Both the position numbers and the translations under genes were made by a program. A model generated the notes under the pieces. That model saw only the letters and a list, made by a program, of their open reading frames with translations. It was not told the origin of the DNA and searched no databases. Below, piece after piece: positions 53,401-62,800 of a stretch of DNA of 64,000 nucleotides. The stretch spans positions 6,931,001 through 6,995,000 of the forward strand of contig NC_037638.1 of the NCBI RefSeq assembly GCF_003254395.2, read 5' to 3'. Each line of letters begins with the position of its first letter. Position 1 is the first letter of the stretch. The DNA comes from Apis mellifera. Its lineage: Eukaryota; Arthropoda; Insecta; Hymenoptera; Apidae.

Positions 53401-54847
53401 CAATACGCGATAAATCCGATATGTGAGAAAAATGCGCACAAAATCGAAAACTTCAATGATGTATTTGCAAATTTGGTAAATTTTAGAATTTCGATATCTT
53501 AAAAATTAAAAATTTTCGTTCGTACGAAAAATAATCTTGATTAGAGATCCGGATTTTTTTTTTTATTTTATATAGTAAATCATACACAATCATACACACG
53601 TTTGCTTCAGTTTATTTCAGTAATAATTGTATAACTAACTAATCAATTGTGTCAACTGATTCCGCGATCTTTTCACAAAACTTTATTGCGACGAATCATT
53701 TGACTTAGCCAAACTTAATATAATAAAGTAGAAAAAGAGACCGATGGCATAGTAGCGTGCAGTCAGCGCGCGTTTCATGCCCGTCAAGAACTCTTTCGCG
53801 TGTGCTAAGACTCGCTTTACAGGATCGGCCGGTTGAGTCATTGACCTGGGAAAACGCGGGAATCAAAGGGATACGAGAATGGTATCCCTCGAGCGATCAA
53901 CTGGACACTTTTGCGATTATTATCGCAGCTACCACTAACATATCTTCGCTGTTGTTTGAAGCATCACTGTGCTCGTTAGAAGAGAAAACATCGAATATAA
54001 ACATCAATCTATAGAAATAGATTGAGTAAATTGATTAGAATGCAAGAGAAATTCGCGCATAGATTTTGAAGTATTTTTTTACGGAACTTTCCACTGCGTG
54101 ACGCATAAAAGGCCGTCAACGTGTCTGAGAATCACTGTTGCGAGGGAAATCATACCTAATTTGGAGGCGGTGAACGCGTGGGTCATCGCGTGCTATTCGC
54201 ATGTACAGTGCAGTGTTTCTCATTTCGTATGAAATTATTTTTCAATTATTTCTTTTTATCATAATAAAAACATTGATAATCATTTTTTTACAATATTGTC
54301 GTGATAGTGCAATACATAAAAAGTGTATGAATTTCTTTGACAATTCTTTTTAAACTTTAACACATAAAAAATTCTCCCTCAAATTATATAATTATTTATC
54401 ATAATGATAAGCATATTGAATTCACAATTTAAATTAATATTAAAAATGATCAAATCTTAAATATGTATATGTATAACAAAATAAATAAATATTTTTAATC
54501 TTTCTCACAATTTATATATTTTGTTCAAATTTTATTTTTTGATTAAAATTTATTCTTAAAGAAGCATAATTTTTATATTACTTGTATCAGAAAAGTATGA
54601 AGCTCGTGGAAGATTTTGAGAACGCAACTCGGTGCGTTAAGCTATTCTACATATTCATATGTGAACGGTCGCCGAAAAGTGGCGCGTGGTACTCACCACG
54701 TGGCTCGTTGGAATTGTGATGGTTGGAGTGGGGAGCTACAGCAAGCGGATGATCGGAGGAGGAGGAAGAACTGCTTGCGAGGCGCTCCCTCTTTTTCTCT
54801 TGCTGCTCGACGAACCGCGCTGCTTCCAGCAACGTTTCCAGGCTCAT
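27228..54847 (-). CDS. Mnt: Mnt, Max-binding bHLH-zipper transcriptional repressor (ten coding exons)
   Basis: Mnt pairs with Max, binds CACGTG E-boxes and recruits Sin3/HDAC, opposing Myc. Coding exons in transcript order: 54697-54847, 49828-49899, 46975-47199, 38247-38664, 34794-34962, 29914-30097, 29446-29708, 28353-28845, 28007-28144, 27228-27631. Lengths sum to 2517 nt (838 aa plus TGA), and all phases agree across GT-AG introns. The product begins MSLETLLEAARFVE, the Sin3-interaction motif. Residues about 296-345 are the basic-helix-loop-helix, with His301, Glu305 and Arg309 spaced as in class B E-box readers. Residues about 346-380 (LKRKERDYEHEMERLAREK) are helix 2 end and leucine zipper, very close to vertebrate MNT. 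The rest is Gln/His-rich (exon 4) or Ser/Thr/Val-rich (C terminus). The transcription unit covers about 28 kb, with introns up to 8.3 kb. Confidence 0.95.
28007..28144 (-). CDS. Mnt: Mnt coding exon 9
   Basis: Acceptor TTGGATTGCAG, donor GTAATG, phase 1 to 1. It encodes 45 complete residues plus one split at each junction, including a Gly-rich segment (KMVGGVTLVGGNGSELTR). Function unknown. Confidence 0.85.
28353..28845 (-). CDS. Mnt: Mnt coding exon 8, degenerate RPL-x-L-x-V tandem repeat
   Basis: Acceptor CCATTTTAG, donor GTGAGT, phase 0 to 1. After a Gln/His/Pro linker, about seven imperfect units of 12-16 residues follow the pattern (N/S/P/V)RP(L/V)xxxV(Q/H)S, for example SRPLTLAVQNSS, PRPVALVVHSS, DRPLALAVQSS and VRPVTFVHS. 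I do not recognise this as a named domain. Confidence 0.9.
29294..29366 (-). pseudogene. tRNA-Thr(AGU)-like pseudogene in Mnt intron 7
   Basis: On the minus strand 73 bases fit tRNA spacing: acceptor ATTGGAT against GTCCGAA (six of seven pairs, two of them wobble), anticodon loop CTAGTAA (AGT), 5-base variable region, T arm CCCGG-ATCGAAT-CCCGG and a B box GGATCGAATCC with one mismatch to consensus. The D stem and most of the anticodon stem do not pair, and the T stem has a C-C mismatch. It is therefore a decayed tRNA or the head of a tRNA-derived SINE rather than a working gene. Confidence 0.6.
29446..29708 (-). CDS. Mnt: Mnt coding exon 7, Ser/Thr-rich
   Basis: Acceptor AAGTTTCAG, donor GTATAT, phase 1 to 0. 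Low-complexity Ser/Thr/Gln sequence (STSSLSSAATV, PPTSSSPGSS) after the zipper; no domain recognised. Confidence 0.85.
29914..30097 (-). CDS. Mnt: Mnt coding exon 6, leucine zipper
   Basis: Acceptor TTTTTTTGCAG, donor GTAAGT, phase 0 to 1. LKRKERDYEHEMERLAREK continues into a heptad-patterned helix (QQRLLALKKELAATWDHID), the dimerisation zipper with Max. Confidence 0.95.
30098..34793 (-). other. Mnt: Mnt intron 5 with GC-richer patches
   Basis: 4.7 kb between the helix-loop and zipper exons. No coding exon was recognised. Patches at 30.5-30.85, 31.25-31.95 and 32.8-33.9 kb are less AT-rich. They contain CACGTG at 30532, 30696, 31312, 31356, 31783, 32920 and 34276, and TGACGTCA at 30663. They may be enhancers or alternative promoters. 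Confidence 0.5.
34794..34962 (-). CDS. Mnt: Mnt coding exon 5, basic region, helix 1 and loop
   Basis: Acceptor CTCTATTCTAG, donor GTAAGT, phase 2 to 0. It encodes GTREVHNKLEKNRRAHLKEC, then the first helix, the loop (LPSQEEKKSSNLSIL) and the start of helix 2 (AAIRHIH). The match to vertebrate MNT is near-identical in the basic region. Confidence 0.96.
35799..35862. repeat. (AT)n microsatellite, about 64 bp
   Basis: Pure alternating AT abutting the GC-rich island. Confidence 0.95.
37595..37647. repeat. (GA)n/GAAA purine repeat
   Basis: AGAGAG units with interspersed AAAA over about 50 bp. Confidence 0.9.
37727..37767. repeat. (AT)n microsatellite
   Basis: About 40 bp of alternating AT. Confidence 0.9.
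38247..38664 (-). CDS. Mnt: Mnt coding exon 4, Gln/His-rich
   Basis: The acceptor TTATTTTCCAG gives the frame EEEPLENNRTNG; the donor is GTAAGA (38241-38246), phase 2. Long glutamine runs broken by Pro/Leu/His are followed by a run of histidines, coded by mixed CAG/CAA/CAC/CAT. It leads directly to the basic region. Length is likely polymorphic. The matching Val/Leu/Ala-rich plus-strand frames are shadows of this repeat. Confidence 0.9.
38370..38502. repeat. Mnt: CAG/CAA/CAC trinucleotide repeat inside Mnt exon 4
   Basis: On the coding (minus) strand, mixed CAG/CAA codons followed by CAT/CAC codons give the poly-Gln and poly-His runs. The codon mixing argues for selection on the peptide rather than pure slippage. 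Confidence 0.9.
38700..39662. repeat. Seven-copy tandem array, 131- and 145-bp periods
   Basis: The core TTTGATTCTGAAATAGAAAG starts at 38701, 38832, 38963, 39108, 39253, 39398 and 39543, giving spacings 131, 131, 145, 145, 145 and 145. Each unit has a unique-looking part of about 65 bp, near-identical between copies, plus an (AT)-rich spacer that differs in length. The array lies in Mnt intron 3 and its nearest copy starts 37 bp from the exon 4 acceptor edge. Read on the minus strand, every copy contains CTTCTCAG joined to GTAAAG, and a second acceptor-like TTTCTATTTCAG. Confidence 0.95.
40220..41430. repeat. Six-copy satellite, about 205-bp unit with 412-415-bp higher order
   Basis: AAGCTTGC recurs at 40253, 40446, 40659, 40861, 41071 and 41273, at spacings 193, 213, 202, 210 and 202. 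Units share GTACAAAATTAGTTGGTTTA, AGGTTTCGCT and GAGAATTTTCTTATTAATAA. Alternate units resemble each other most. For example, the version lacking the CCGAG segment occurs at about 40.73 and 41.15 kb, so the last step was duplication of a dimer. Confidence 0.95.
41431..46974 (-). other. Mnt: Remaining Mnt intron 3
   Basis: 5.5 kb. No coding exon was recognised. A GC-richer patch at 41.43-41.77 kb includes CACGTG at 41480. Another at 43.4-43.75 kb has CACGTG at 43678. A stronger one at 44.93-45.35 kb has CACGTG at 45079. The rest is AT-rich. Confidence 0.5.
46975..47199 (-). CDS. Mnt: Mnt coding exon 3 / possible alternative first exon
   Basis: 75 codons with phase 1 at both ends. The donor is GTGAGC (46969-46974) and the acceptor is GGCACAG at 47200. 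The product ends with a striking SWMPPPPKKKWIRHYLL motif after IINVVNDEPV, perhaps a conserved interaction motif. The acceptor lacks a good pyrimidine tract. The frame stays open upstream to an ATG at 47233 (MGVLLVSDGT), so this may also serve as a first exon for an isoform lacking the Sin3-binding helix. Confidence 0.8.
47392..47430. repeat. (TTTC)n tetranucleotide repeat
   Basis: About nine TTTC units, some 190 bp upstream of Mnt exon 3 (GAAA on its strand). Confidence 0.9.
48852..49064 (+). CDS. Possible antisense coding segment, GC-rich (uncertain)
   Basis: A 70-codon plus-strand frame within Mnt intron 2 has protein-like content: ASGDGGSDADQSPLGP, then SPFARELPPV and TLSLSPEGTLSIS, ending at TAA. 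Third codon positions are strongly G/C, unlike nearby sequence. It sits in the most GC-rich patch of this intron. A second plus-strand frame (48794-49132) overlaps it. I recognise no family. It could be a small gene, the last exon of an antisense transcript, a retrocopy fragment or a chance frame in a CpG patch. Confidence 0.25.
   Translation: MTIPYSLTPPRRPVHAASGDGGSDADQSPLGPPPPLSVTSPFARELPPVTRDTLSLSPEGTLSISVCLPL
49078..49107. repeat. (TA)n microsatellite
   Basis: About 30 bp of TA directly after the GC-rich patch. Confidence 0.85.
49265..49288. repeat. (GA)n microsatellite
   Basis: About 12 GA units. Confidence 0.9.
49828..49899 (-). CDS. Mnt: Mnt coding exon 2 (72 nt)
   Basis: Flanked by ATATTTTTCAG and GTAAGTG, phase 1 in and out, it encodes about 24 residues: a basic stretch (AKLKRER) and an acidic one (TEQDDLFCEEKMLIID). 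The basic run could help nuclear entry. It is too short to show as an open frame, and is supported by splice signals and phase. Confidence 0.8.
49900..54696 (-). other. Mnt: Mnt intron 1 with GC-richer regulatory-looking patches
   Basis: 4.8 kb, no coding exon recognised. GC-richer patches: 50.2-50.65 kb, with CACGTG at 50303 and an NRF1-type palindrome GCGCATGCGC at 50529-50538; 51.4-51.5 kb; 52.25-52.55 kb; and 52.78-53.3 kb. Overlapping short frames here lack any family resemblance. Confidence 0.5.
50290..50640. promoter_or_regulatory. Candidate internal promoter/enhancer patch in Mnt intron 1
   Basis: The patch is CpG-rich compared with its surroundings and contains CACGTG (50303-50308) and the perfect palindrome GCGCATGCGC (50529-50538), a binding site for NRF1/Ewg-type factors. 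It lies upstream of Mnt exon 2 and could drive a shorter Mnt transcript. Confidence 0.3.
54697..54847 (-). CDS. Mnt: Mnt coding exon 1, Sin3-interaction domain
   Basis: The ATG at 54845-54847 opens MSLETLLEAARFVEQQEKKR, matching the amphipathic Sin3-binding helix that starts vertebrate MNT and MXD proteins. A poly-Ser and Asn/His stretch follows. The donor is GTGAGT (54691-54696), phase 1. The upstream in-frame codon at 54871 is GTG, not ATG, so the start is secure. The donor edge itself contains a CACGTG (54697-54702). Confidence 0.93.
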
Positions 54848-55029
54848 CCTGACGTTGCCGGTTCGCTCCACGACGAGCTCTGTTTCTCTTTAAGATCCTT
54901 CGGGAGATTGAGACTCTGTGATCGGACCGTCGATTCTCGTCGCCGGCTGCCGAGGACGAAGAAGTCGAGAGCCCGTTCTCGTGTCTCAACTCTCCTCTTT
55001 TTCTGCTGCTGCCAGCCGCGGGTGGCAAT
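54848..55029 (-). other. Mnt: Mnt 5'UTR within exon 1, preceded by splice acceptor
   Basis: Reading minus, a pyrimidine-rich acceptor ending in TTTTTGTGCGTAG precedes ATTGCCACCC at 55029. The leader thus begins with a splice, and an untranslated first exon lies farther upstream. Confidence 0.6.
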
Positions 55030-55484
55030 CTACGCACAAAAAGAAAAACGAATAATCTTATAAAATGCTAAAAATGCACCAGATTACAGTGACATTATAA
55101 AGGAAAGAATAGGGGAACATAGTAACCAGTCAAATCTTAATTTGTTCATCTTGGAATAATAGAGGAAAGATCACAATAATATAAATATTTGCATTCATCG
55201 TTTTCATTCGATAATTAGTATAGTACACCGAGAAAAGAAAAAGAAACGATTAATTAGACAAGAGTAAGATTAATCAACGTCAAGAAAAGTGCAAACCAGT
55301 ATTACAATGAAAAAATCACATATGTCACCTTTTCATTTACTTTGTAGATAAATAGCTTCAAATTGTTTGATTACATGATTATTTATTTTTGATTATTTAA
55401 TGTGTAAAACTATGTTGTTCGACAATATTATTAGCTTATTCGAATGGAGTTACAGACAGAACGGACACGACCGGTGTCTGAGTA

Positions 55485-55620
55485 CACGTCACGTGACGTA
55501 CGCGTGACGTAACGCAGTCGCGCGGGAAGCTTTATCCCCTCCCACGTACCGTCTTCGTAATACCACACAGAGGAAATGCGCAAGCGCAATGCGCGCTTTC
55601 CTGGAGCGCAGAGCATTAGC
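55485..55620. promoter_or_regulatory. Mnt: CRE/E-box cluster upstream of Mnt leader exon
   Basis: TCACGTGA (CACGTG at 55490-55495) is followed by TGACGTAA (55505-55512) and a stretch rich in GCGC, including ATGCGCAAGCGCAATGCGCG. The compact set of CpG-containing sites, some 460 bp upstream of the leader acceptor at 55029, suggests a promoter-proximal element or second promoter. Confidence 0.45.
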
Positions 55621-56659
55621 ACGCATCTTGAGTTCCGATCACTGGAAACAATCTAACAGTCTCAAAAAAAAAAAAAAAAAAAATAAGATATAGAAATGCT
55701 AAATATCATGTATCTCATTATCTATAATTTGAAAAGAGATCGTAAATATAAATATATAAACATTATTTTTTATTTTTCGAAAATATCAAATAAATGATAT
55801 GGTAAATAAATACAAATTAAGAAAATTTTAACTACATATCTTGAATATATTATGATAATATAAAATTTCTATGTAAAAATTTGAAAATTAATCAATATAA
55901 ATAATTGATAAATTGTAATATTTATACATTTTTAATGCTATTTATCATAAATGTTAATTAAAAAGATAAATGTTAATGAAATAAATTAGAAATCTTATAA
56001 ATATGTAAGCTTATAAATTATTAAAAACTATTGTAAAAATTTTTAAAATATTATTAAATTAAAATAATAATTATGTGCACTTTATATCTTTGCAAAGTTT
56101 CAACAATGTTGCAATATTGACTGACATTAAAATTATACTAATCTTCAGTATTGTATAAAACGAGAAATATATTTCTTTCAGAAAGTGCTTCATAATTTGA
56201 CAAGTTACATTAGTTTGATTGTTCTTGTCAAATATGTAGCATTGAAAGCAGAAACGAGAGTCATTACGTGGCGTTGATACGCGCAAGAGCTGTATTCACG
56301 AATACGAATACAGTATATAGATATGTTGGCTGCGCAGTCTGAGAAATCAGTGAACGAAGAAAAAAGATTCACGAGACAGAGGCGGGAAAGGCGAAATAGA
56401 GAAACGAGGTTCTGCCGCTGATTTGAAAAGTAGATATATCCCGGGCAATATAATCGCGAAACCGTACCATGATCACAAATGGACACAATTGCATTATATA
56501 ATAGATACAATCATACAAAAATAGAAAAAAAGAGCGATGCACTGTATCAAGTTGATAAAAGAGAGGCTGTCTGGAAGAGTATGAAAAGTCAAGAAGCGTG
56601 CAGTATACCAAACGAGCTCCTTAAACTGACAAAGCGACACACACGTTAGACGGGCGACG

Positions 56660-56740
56660 CACGCATCGTTGGCCAATAGGAGTTTGCGATAATGTGACGT
56701 CATGAGTTGAAGTACCGTGCGATTGGCTAGGTCTATTATG
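56660..56740. promoter_or_regulatory. CCAAT - CRE - inverted CCAAT module 1
   Basis: CCAAT at 56673-56677, TGACGTCA at 56695-56702 and ATTGG (reverse CCAAT) at 56722-56726. This is a typical NF-Y plus CREB/ATF promoter layout. Confidence 0.5.
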
Positions 56741-56878
56741 GCACGGAAAACACGCCACGCAACTACCTATACACATGTTAATTAAATAGGCGATAGTTCT
56801 GACGAGATAATGTTCCGTAGAGACTTTTAAACGGGCGTGGTAACGCCAGAAACGCATGGAAAGTAATCAGAAACTTAC

Positions 56879-57175
56879 AGGTATGCCACGACTGTATTCC
56901 GGTCACAATGGAAACACGCTGGAACCCACTTTCACGGTAGAAATCAATTTCTTGCAAGAATTTTTGCGATATTATTGCTGTCAAACATGCGACACATGCG
57001 GAAAATCACGAGGCACTCGTAAATTTTTTAACAGCGGACGATCTCACAACGTTTTATAATATACGACGGTTATAACCTGATCGATCTAGCGCGTGGCAGA
57101 AACATTTTACAAGTGCTAACCACTGCGCATCAACAGCCATGCTTGCTTGGCCACGATTCACGTGTCTGGGGTCCG
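56879..57175 (-). other. Mnt: Candidate Mnt untranslated first exon
   Basis: On the minus strand GGCATACCT is followed by the perfect donor GTAAGT (56873-56878). It would splice to the leader acceptor at 55029. The exon lies just downstream of the CCAAT/CRE module at 57185-57230. The 5' limit is inferred from that promoter, not seen. Confidence 0.35.
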
Positions 57176-57179
57176 AGGT

Positions 57180-57235
57180 ATAGACCAATCAAAGCGCGGT
57201 TCATGACGTCACCTGGCTGTATCGACCAATGAACG
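57180..57235. promoter_or_regulatory. Mnt: CCAAT - CRE - CCAAT module 2, probable Mnt core promoter
   Basis: CCAAT at 57185-57189, TGACGTCA at 57204-57211 and CCAAT at 57226-57230. It has nearly the same spacing as the module 510 bp away, and CACGTG (57169-57174) lies next to it. Orientation cannot be told from these palindromic sites, so a divergent promoter is possible. Confidence 0.5.
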
Positions 57236-57699
57236 CAGCCCATGTGACGCAGCACTCCGCTGGGCGTGTAAGAGAAGTGTCGAGCTGCTGTATATTGCTC
57301 GTTAGTTGGTGCACTTTTTTCGCAATTTTCTCAAGTTTTCTTCCATACCATTGTGAAGAAGGTATTAAATTAAGATCTTGGAGTCAGCCGATATCTTTTA
57401 CGTGCAGGCTTACCTTCCGGTGGACGCCAGAACGGACGAATATCGCGACAATCGTACACAGCACACCCGACACCCGGCTCGCCCGGGCAAACACTCACTC
57501 CGATCTCGGCGGCGTCACCCTCTGCCACCTTTTGTCACGTTCCTTCTCTGTCACATGGATCGGACCTCTACACTGTTGCCACTTCTATTATATAGAAGCA
57601 TACAGTTCATTGTTTACTTTTGCGCGCGCGCCAAAATCGTATCCTGTCACTTTTTCGAAAGCTAATTCTGTTAATTTTCTTAAGTTTGCATAAAATATA

Positions 57700-59868
57700 A
57701 ATTTTAATATTTTTTTAAGATTTTTATAATAAAAAATCGTTTTATTATTTTTCTAAATTATATAAATTATATAAATTAATAAAAATTTGCATTTATTTAA
57801 ATGATTTAAATCTAATACATTCAATGATTAATCATAGTTTAAAAGTAAGTATATAAATTACTTTTATTATTTACTATGTACAAATTACAAAATTTTTTTC
57901 TTAAAAATATTCAACTTTTTGATATTTTAAAATATATTATATGTTTAATATTATTTAATGAAAAAAAGCTTCGTATTTAACTTGTACATATGTATATACA
58001 TATAAATATTTATTAAATTTTAATAATTTTAGTAATTTAAAAAAATGTGAATAAATTAAACAAAAATATTAAATATTATATAATCAATAATTAAAATTAT
58101 AATTCATTTTTATTTTAAAAAGAAATATATATATATATATATTACGAATTAAGTATTTGTAAAAACTATGAAAATACATTTTTGTATTTAAATATAAAAA
58201 CATAAAATTTATTAAAAATGTAAAAAATGTGGAAAATATTATAGTTAACAATAAAATTTAGATTCAGTAAATAATAAGGATTATTTTTTAATAGAGAGGA
58301 GAATAAAATATAAAATATTAGATATTATTAAAAATATTTTACTTTTTAATATACATTTTGCATAAAATATATATACTATATAGTAATAATATGTGGTATA
58401 ATTATAATATAGTATATATATAATAATATATGATATAATTTCAAAAATTTTTGACATATGTTTTTAATTTATTTGTAATTGTTGAAATGACAAAATTTAA
58501 TTTACTGCAATCTAATCCTAAATTAATAAAATATAATTTCATTTTTTTCCCCACACATATATGAAAAATGAACTTTATATTTTTTTTTATAATTTATAAT
58601 TTAAAAACAAATTCAACAGTACAAAATATATATATTATATATATATATATGTATAATAATTATTCTAATATATATAATATATATATATATATATGACTAG
58701 AATTTGCACAAAATATTATACACTATATAATTTACATACAGATCTTTGTAAATAATATTATTATGAGATACACTTCACTTGCAAATATAAAGAAATTTAC
58801 AATATATTATATATTTTCTAATGATTTTTCTAAATTTTTTACTGTACATATATTCTTGATTAATTTCTAGATAACTTTTTTTCTCTCATAATATAAATTC
58901 AGAAATATTTTGTACTATAATTTTTTAAAATTATGTTCAATTTTTATTAAAACGTATTAAAATATTTAAATATCAAGAATATATTACAGTTAAAATGTTA
59001 GTACAAATTTAATATCGTTGATTATTAAATACATTTAATAAAAACGTACAAACATAAAAAATAGAGTCATGGAACAGAATATGTTGTTTTATGTATGTAC
59101 GTATCAGCACCGTTATTTATATTCAACATACAATTTGTAAGTCTTTTTTTTTCTTTTTAGCACGTATAATAGTTTATTTTAATCTATTTAATATCTGAAT
59201 ATAAGTTACTTTATATTCATATGATTTTCCGTGAAAAAATAAGAATACTGTAAAGAAAATATTACAGATTTAAAACAGAAAATTTAAAATACAGTTTTAC
59301 AATTTTTAACATAATACTTCTTTTAGACATAAAATACACAAAGTATACACACTAAGTATGATACTACAGTATGATATTAATAATTTTCAATATCACTAAA
59401 AGAATTATTCTTCAGAATTATTCTTGTTAGTATTTTTTTAATTATATTACATATAATTTATACTTATTGAGCATAATTAATATTATTTTAAGAATAATAA
59501 ATAATAATAAATGAAAGATATTAAAAAGAAATAATTAATTAATTTAAATCTATTTTCAACAAAAAAATCATCAAAGAGTAATCAAAAATTAAACAATCCA
59601 ATTATGTTTTCAGAACACTTAAAATAATTAATACATTATATTGCTTATTTTATGATACTGCAAAAATAAAAGACTACAAATACTTTATTGTTACTATAAA
59701 AATTGTTTAAACAATTACTTATATTGCAATCGAAATTAAGAAAAAGCTTTATACATGTTTTACCTTTATATGTAAGTTATTTATTTTTATTTTTTTTTCT
59801 TAGATACTGTAAATGTTATCTAAATAAGAAATAACAATTTTAACTAAATTGCTGTATTAAAGCATTAG
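57700..59868. other. AT-rich intergenic region, includes 3'UTR of the PhK gamma gene
   Basis: Nothing gene-like is visible on either strand. Many (AT)n runs (58128, 58628 and 58678 regions). The portion nearest 59869 is expected to be 3'UTR of the kinase gene read on the minus strand. Confidence 0.55.
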
Positions 59869-62800
59869 TTATCTGCTCAAATTACTAACATAAAGATGTT
59901 TAAGTTCTGTCTTTGGTGTATTTTCAAAAAGAGCAGCTCGATTTTGTCCTTCTCCTTTCTTTACCCAATGACCATAAACTCTGAATGCACAACCATCAAT
60001 AACCTACAATAAAAATGATTTTATTATTATATAATCAATCTATATAACAAATCGAAAAATATAATTAAATAAGAAACAAAATATATATTAAAAAGATAAC
60101 AAAAACGTAATACCTTTCGTAAAATTTTGATTCTATAAGGATCAGTGCATGCTACTTGAGTTGAAAGAGGTTCAGGTGTATTGTGAAGTCGTTTAATGCG
60201 AACAACTGCACGTACACAAATTATAGCTAACTGGAATCTTTTTCTTGCATTAAATGACTTTGCCTTTAATTCCTGTACAAAATATAAAAAAAAATAAAAA
60301 ATCTGGAAATTTTCGGAATTTAAATATAATTAAATATTTTTATATCATTTGATATAACAAAAGTTATTAAACGTATTTGATTATTATTATTAAACATAGC
60401 AATGAATAAATGTTAAATGATGTATGTATAATTACATTTAATGGAAACAAAATATTACAATACACATAATCATAAAATATACAAAAACAACATAATAAAT
60501 GGCTTTAAGAAATTAATATCATTTTTTTTTTACATGCTCGAAAATGTAATGATTTTTAAAAAATTTTTACAAAAATATAAATATAATGAAAAAACTAATA
60601 TGTACATATAAAACTTTAAATATTGAATTTTCCAATAATTTTTCAACATAATAAATAATATAAGTAAATATTGAAATAATGTTTTTTTATTAATATTTTA
60701 TTTGTAGTACGTTTTATTATTAATTGAATTAATTAATTTTAATTTAATACCATTAATTAACATTTTTATATTTATATTATGCTTTATCTGAAACATAATG
60801 ATCAAGTTATGCATATTTATAACTGATATGAACATGTATTGCTCCTTAAATAAAAAGAAAATTTTTAGTGAAATAATATATTTTTTAAACAAAAATAAGA
60901 ATACAAAAAAAAAAAATAAATAGAGATATTATATTGATTAATTTAAAATATTAATAAAAACTAAAATGTTAATTGTTATATGCATATATTATATGAAAAT
61001 TAGAATCAAAAGAACTCACATTTAAAGACAAACAAAATAAAAACAAAAATAAATTACCAAAGCTAATTGAGATATCCTACTTAGACGCCGCGAATTAGAT
61101 GATAGTGAACGTTTTAAAGGAGCGATGTCTTGATCCCATAGCTGTAATTCCAATAATTTTTTATCATGATATTATGACTTAATTTTATTTTAAAGGAAAT
61201 TATTTTTAAATTAATTATATATATAAATAATTTTATTAAATTAATAAAATTAATAATTTTTTAATTAATAATTTTTTAATTATTAAATTAAAAAATTCAA
61301 ACGGATTTAATAATGTTTAATATTTTATAAAAGCATCAAATTTTTGAATATTTTGAATATAGATAGTTGAACATATAAAGCAAACAAATAAAAACATAAA
61401 AATATGAATATAATATATTTATTTTAAATGCATAAAATAATAGATATTTTTAAAAAATATTACATATTTTTATATTAAATATTTTTATATAATAATAACA
61501 TTATGTTTGCATTGTAAATATGCTATACTAAGATACATACCACTGTATGAAAAAATGAATGTTCCAATGCTTCTTTGATACTAATTCTCTTCTTGGGATC
61601 AACAACTAATAATTTTCTTATCAAATCTTTGGGAGCCTCTGAAAATATAATAGTAATTTGACTATTATATAAATTTATGAACATTAAAAAATATATTATA
61701 AAATAAGATATCTAGCAATATACAAAAAAAACATACATTGCACCCTATTCATTTATGAAAAAAATGTGCATCATGTTCAAAGATTTGTTAGTAACAACTC
61801 TTACCTTTAATATATTTTCCAAATATGAAGCAGCTCACATCAAGATGATATAACTTTTATAGGTGATTACTCAAGATGATAATACTTTCTGATATTACCA
61901 TGGATTTTAATTCATGCTTGTGCATCATTACAATTCAATGACAAAAACTTCCACCTAAAATTTTGTCTGTGTCTTGCACAGATTTGAAAATTTTGCAAAA
62001 TTTTAACTATTGTATAACATTGTACTAGCTTTGACTTTATAAAAAGACTATTTATATATTTGTTTGTGTATAGTAATAATAATTGGTTTTGATTGTTAAT
62101 AAAACAAAAGAAAAATGAATATATAATTCAAAGAATTTCATGTAAATATATATGCATTTTTACTGCTAAAGCTGAGCAATATCATTTCCATATGTTTTTA
62201 AATTCTTATTATGTGATTAATAATATATAATAGTATATAAGTGTATTTATCAATAAAATTGAAATAAAATTCCCTGAAAATGATGCATACATATACATGC
62301 ATTATGTTAATTAAGCATAAATTTACTTCACATGCCATATGAAAACAAACTATTATTTCTTTCAAAAAATTATATTTTAATAAGCAATAATAAATACCTG
62401 TTATGTCTGCCCACTCAGGAGATGTAAATGAATATTTTCCTTCCATAATATTTCTAAGCATAATCATCTGTTTTCTATGCCAGAAAGGAGGACAACCAAC
62501 TAATAAAGTAAACATAATTACTCCACAGGCCCATCTAAAAAATACCAATATTAATTTCTATCTTTAATAAAATAATTTTTTTATTATTTAATTTTATTTG
62601 TTTAAAAAAATAAAAATTTTAATTTTTTTGTTTTCATTGTAGATTTTATTTCATTATCATATTTTAAATACTTACATATCAACTTCATGACCATAGCCTT
62701 CTGCATTTTCAAACATATTACATTTAAGTACTTCTGGTGCTAAATATCCAGGAGTACCGCAAAGATCTAAAAAATATTAATAATAAATTTTTTCTTAATA

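Noticed and set aside
54686..55063. 125-codon plus and 114-codon minus frames around Mnt exon 1
   Set aside because: Out-of-frame shadows of the Sin3-interaction exon and its leader; the correct minus frame starts at 54847.
57229..57693. 154-codon plus-strand frame next to the CCAAT/CRE module
   Set aside because: No recognisable family, Ser/Cys/Phe-rich mixture, overlaps another frame; the only plausible intron in it would be about 47 bp, shorter than usual. A divergent non-coding transcript remains possible.
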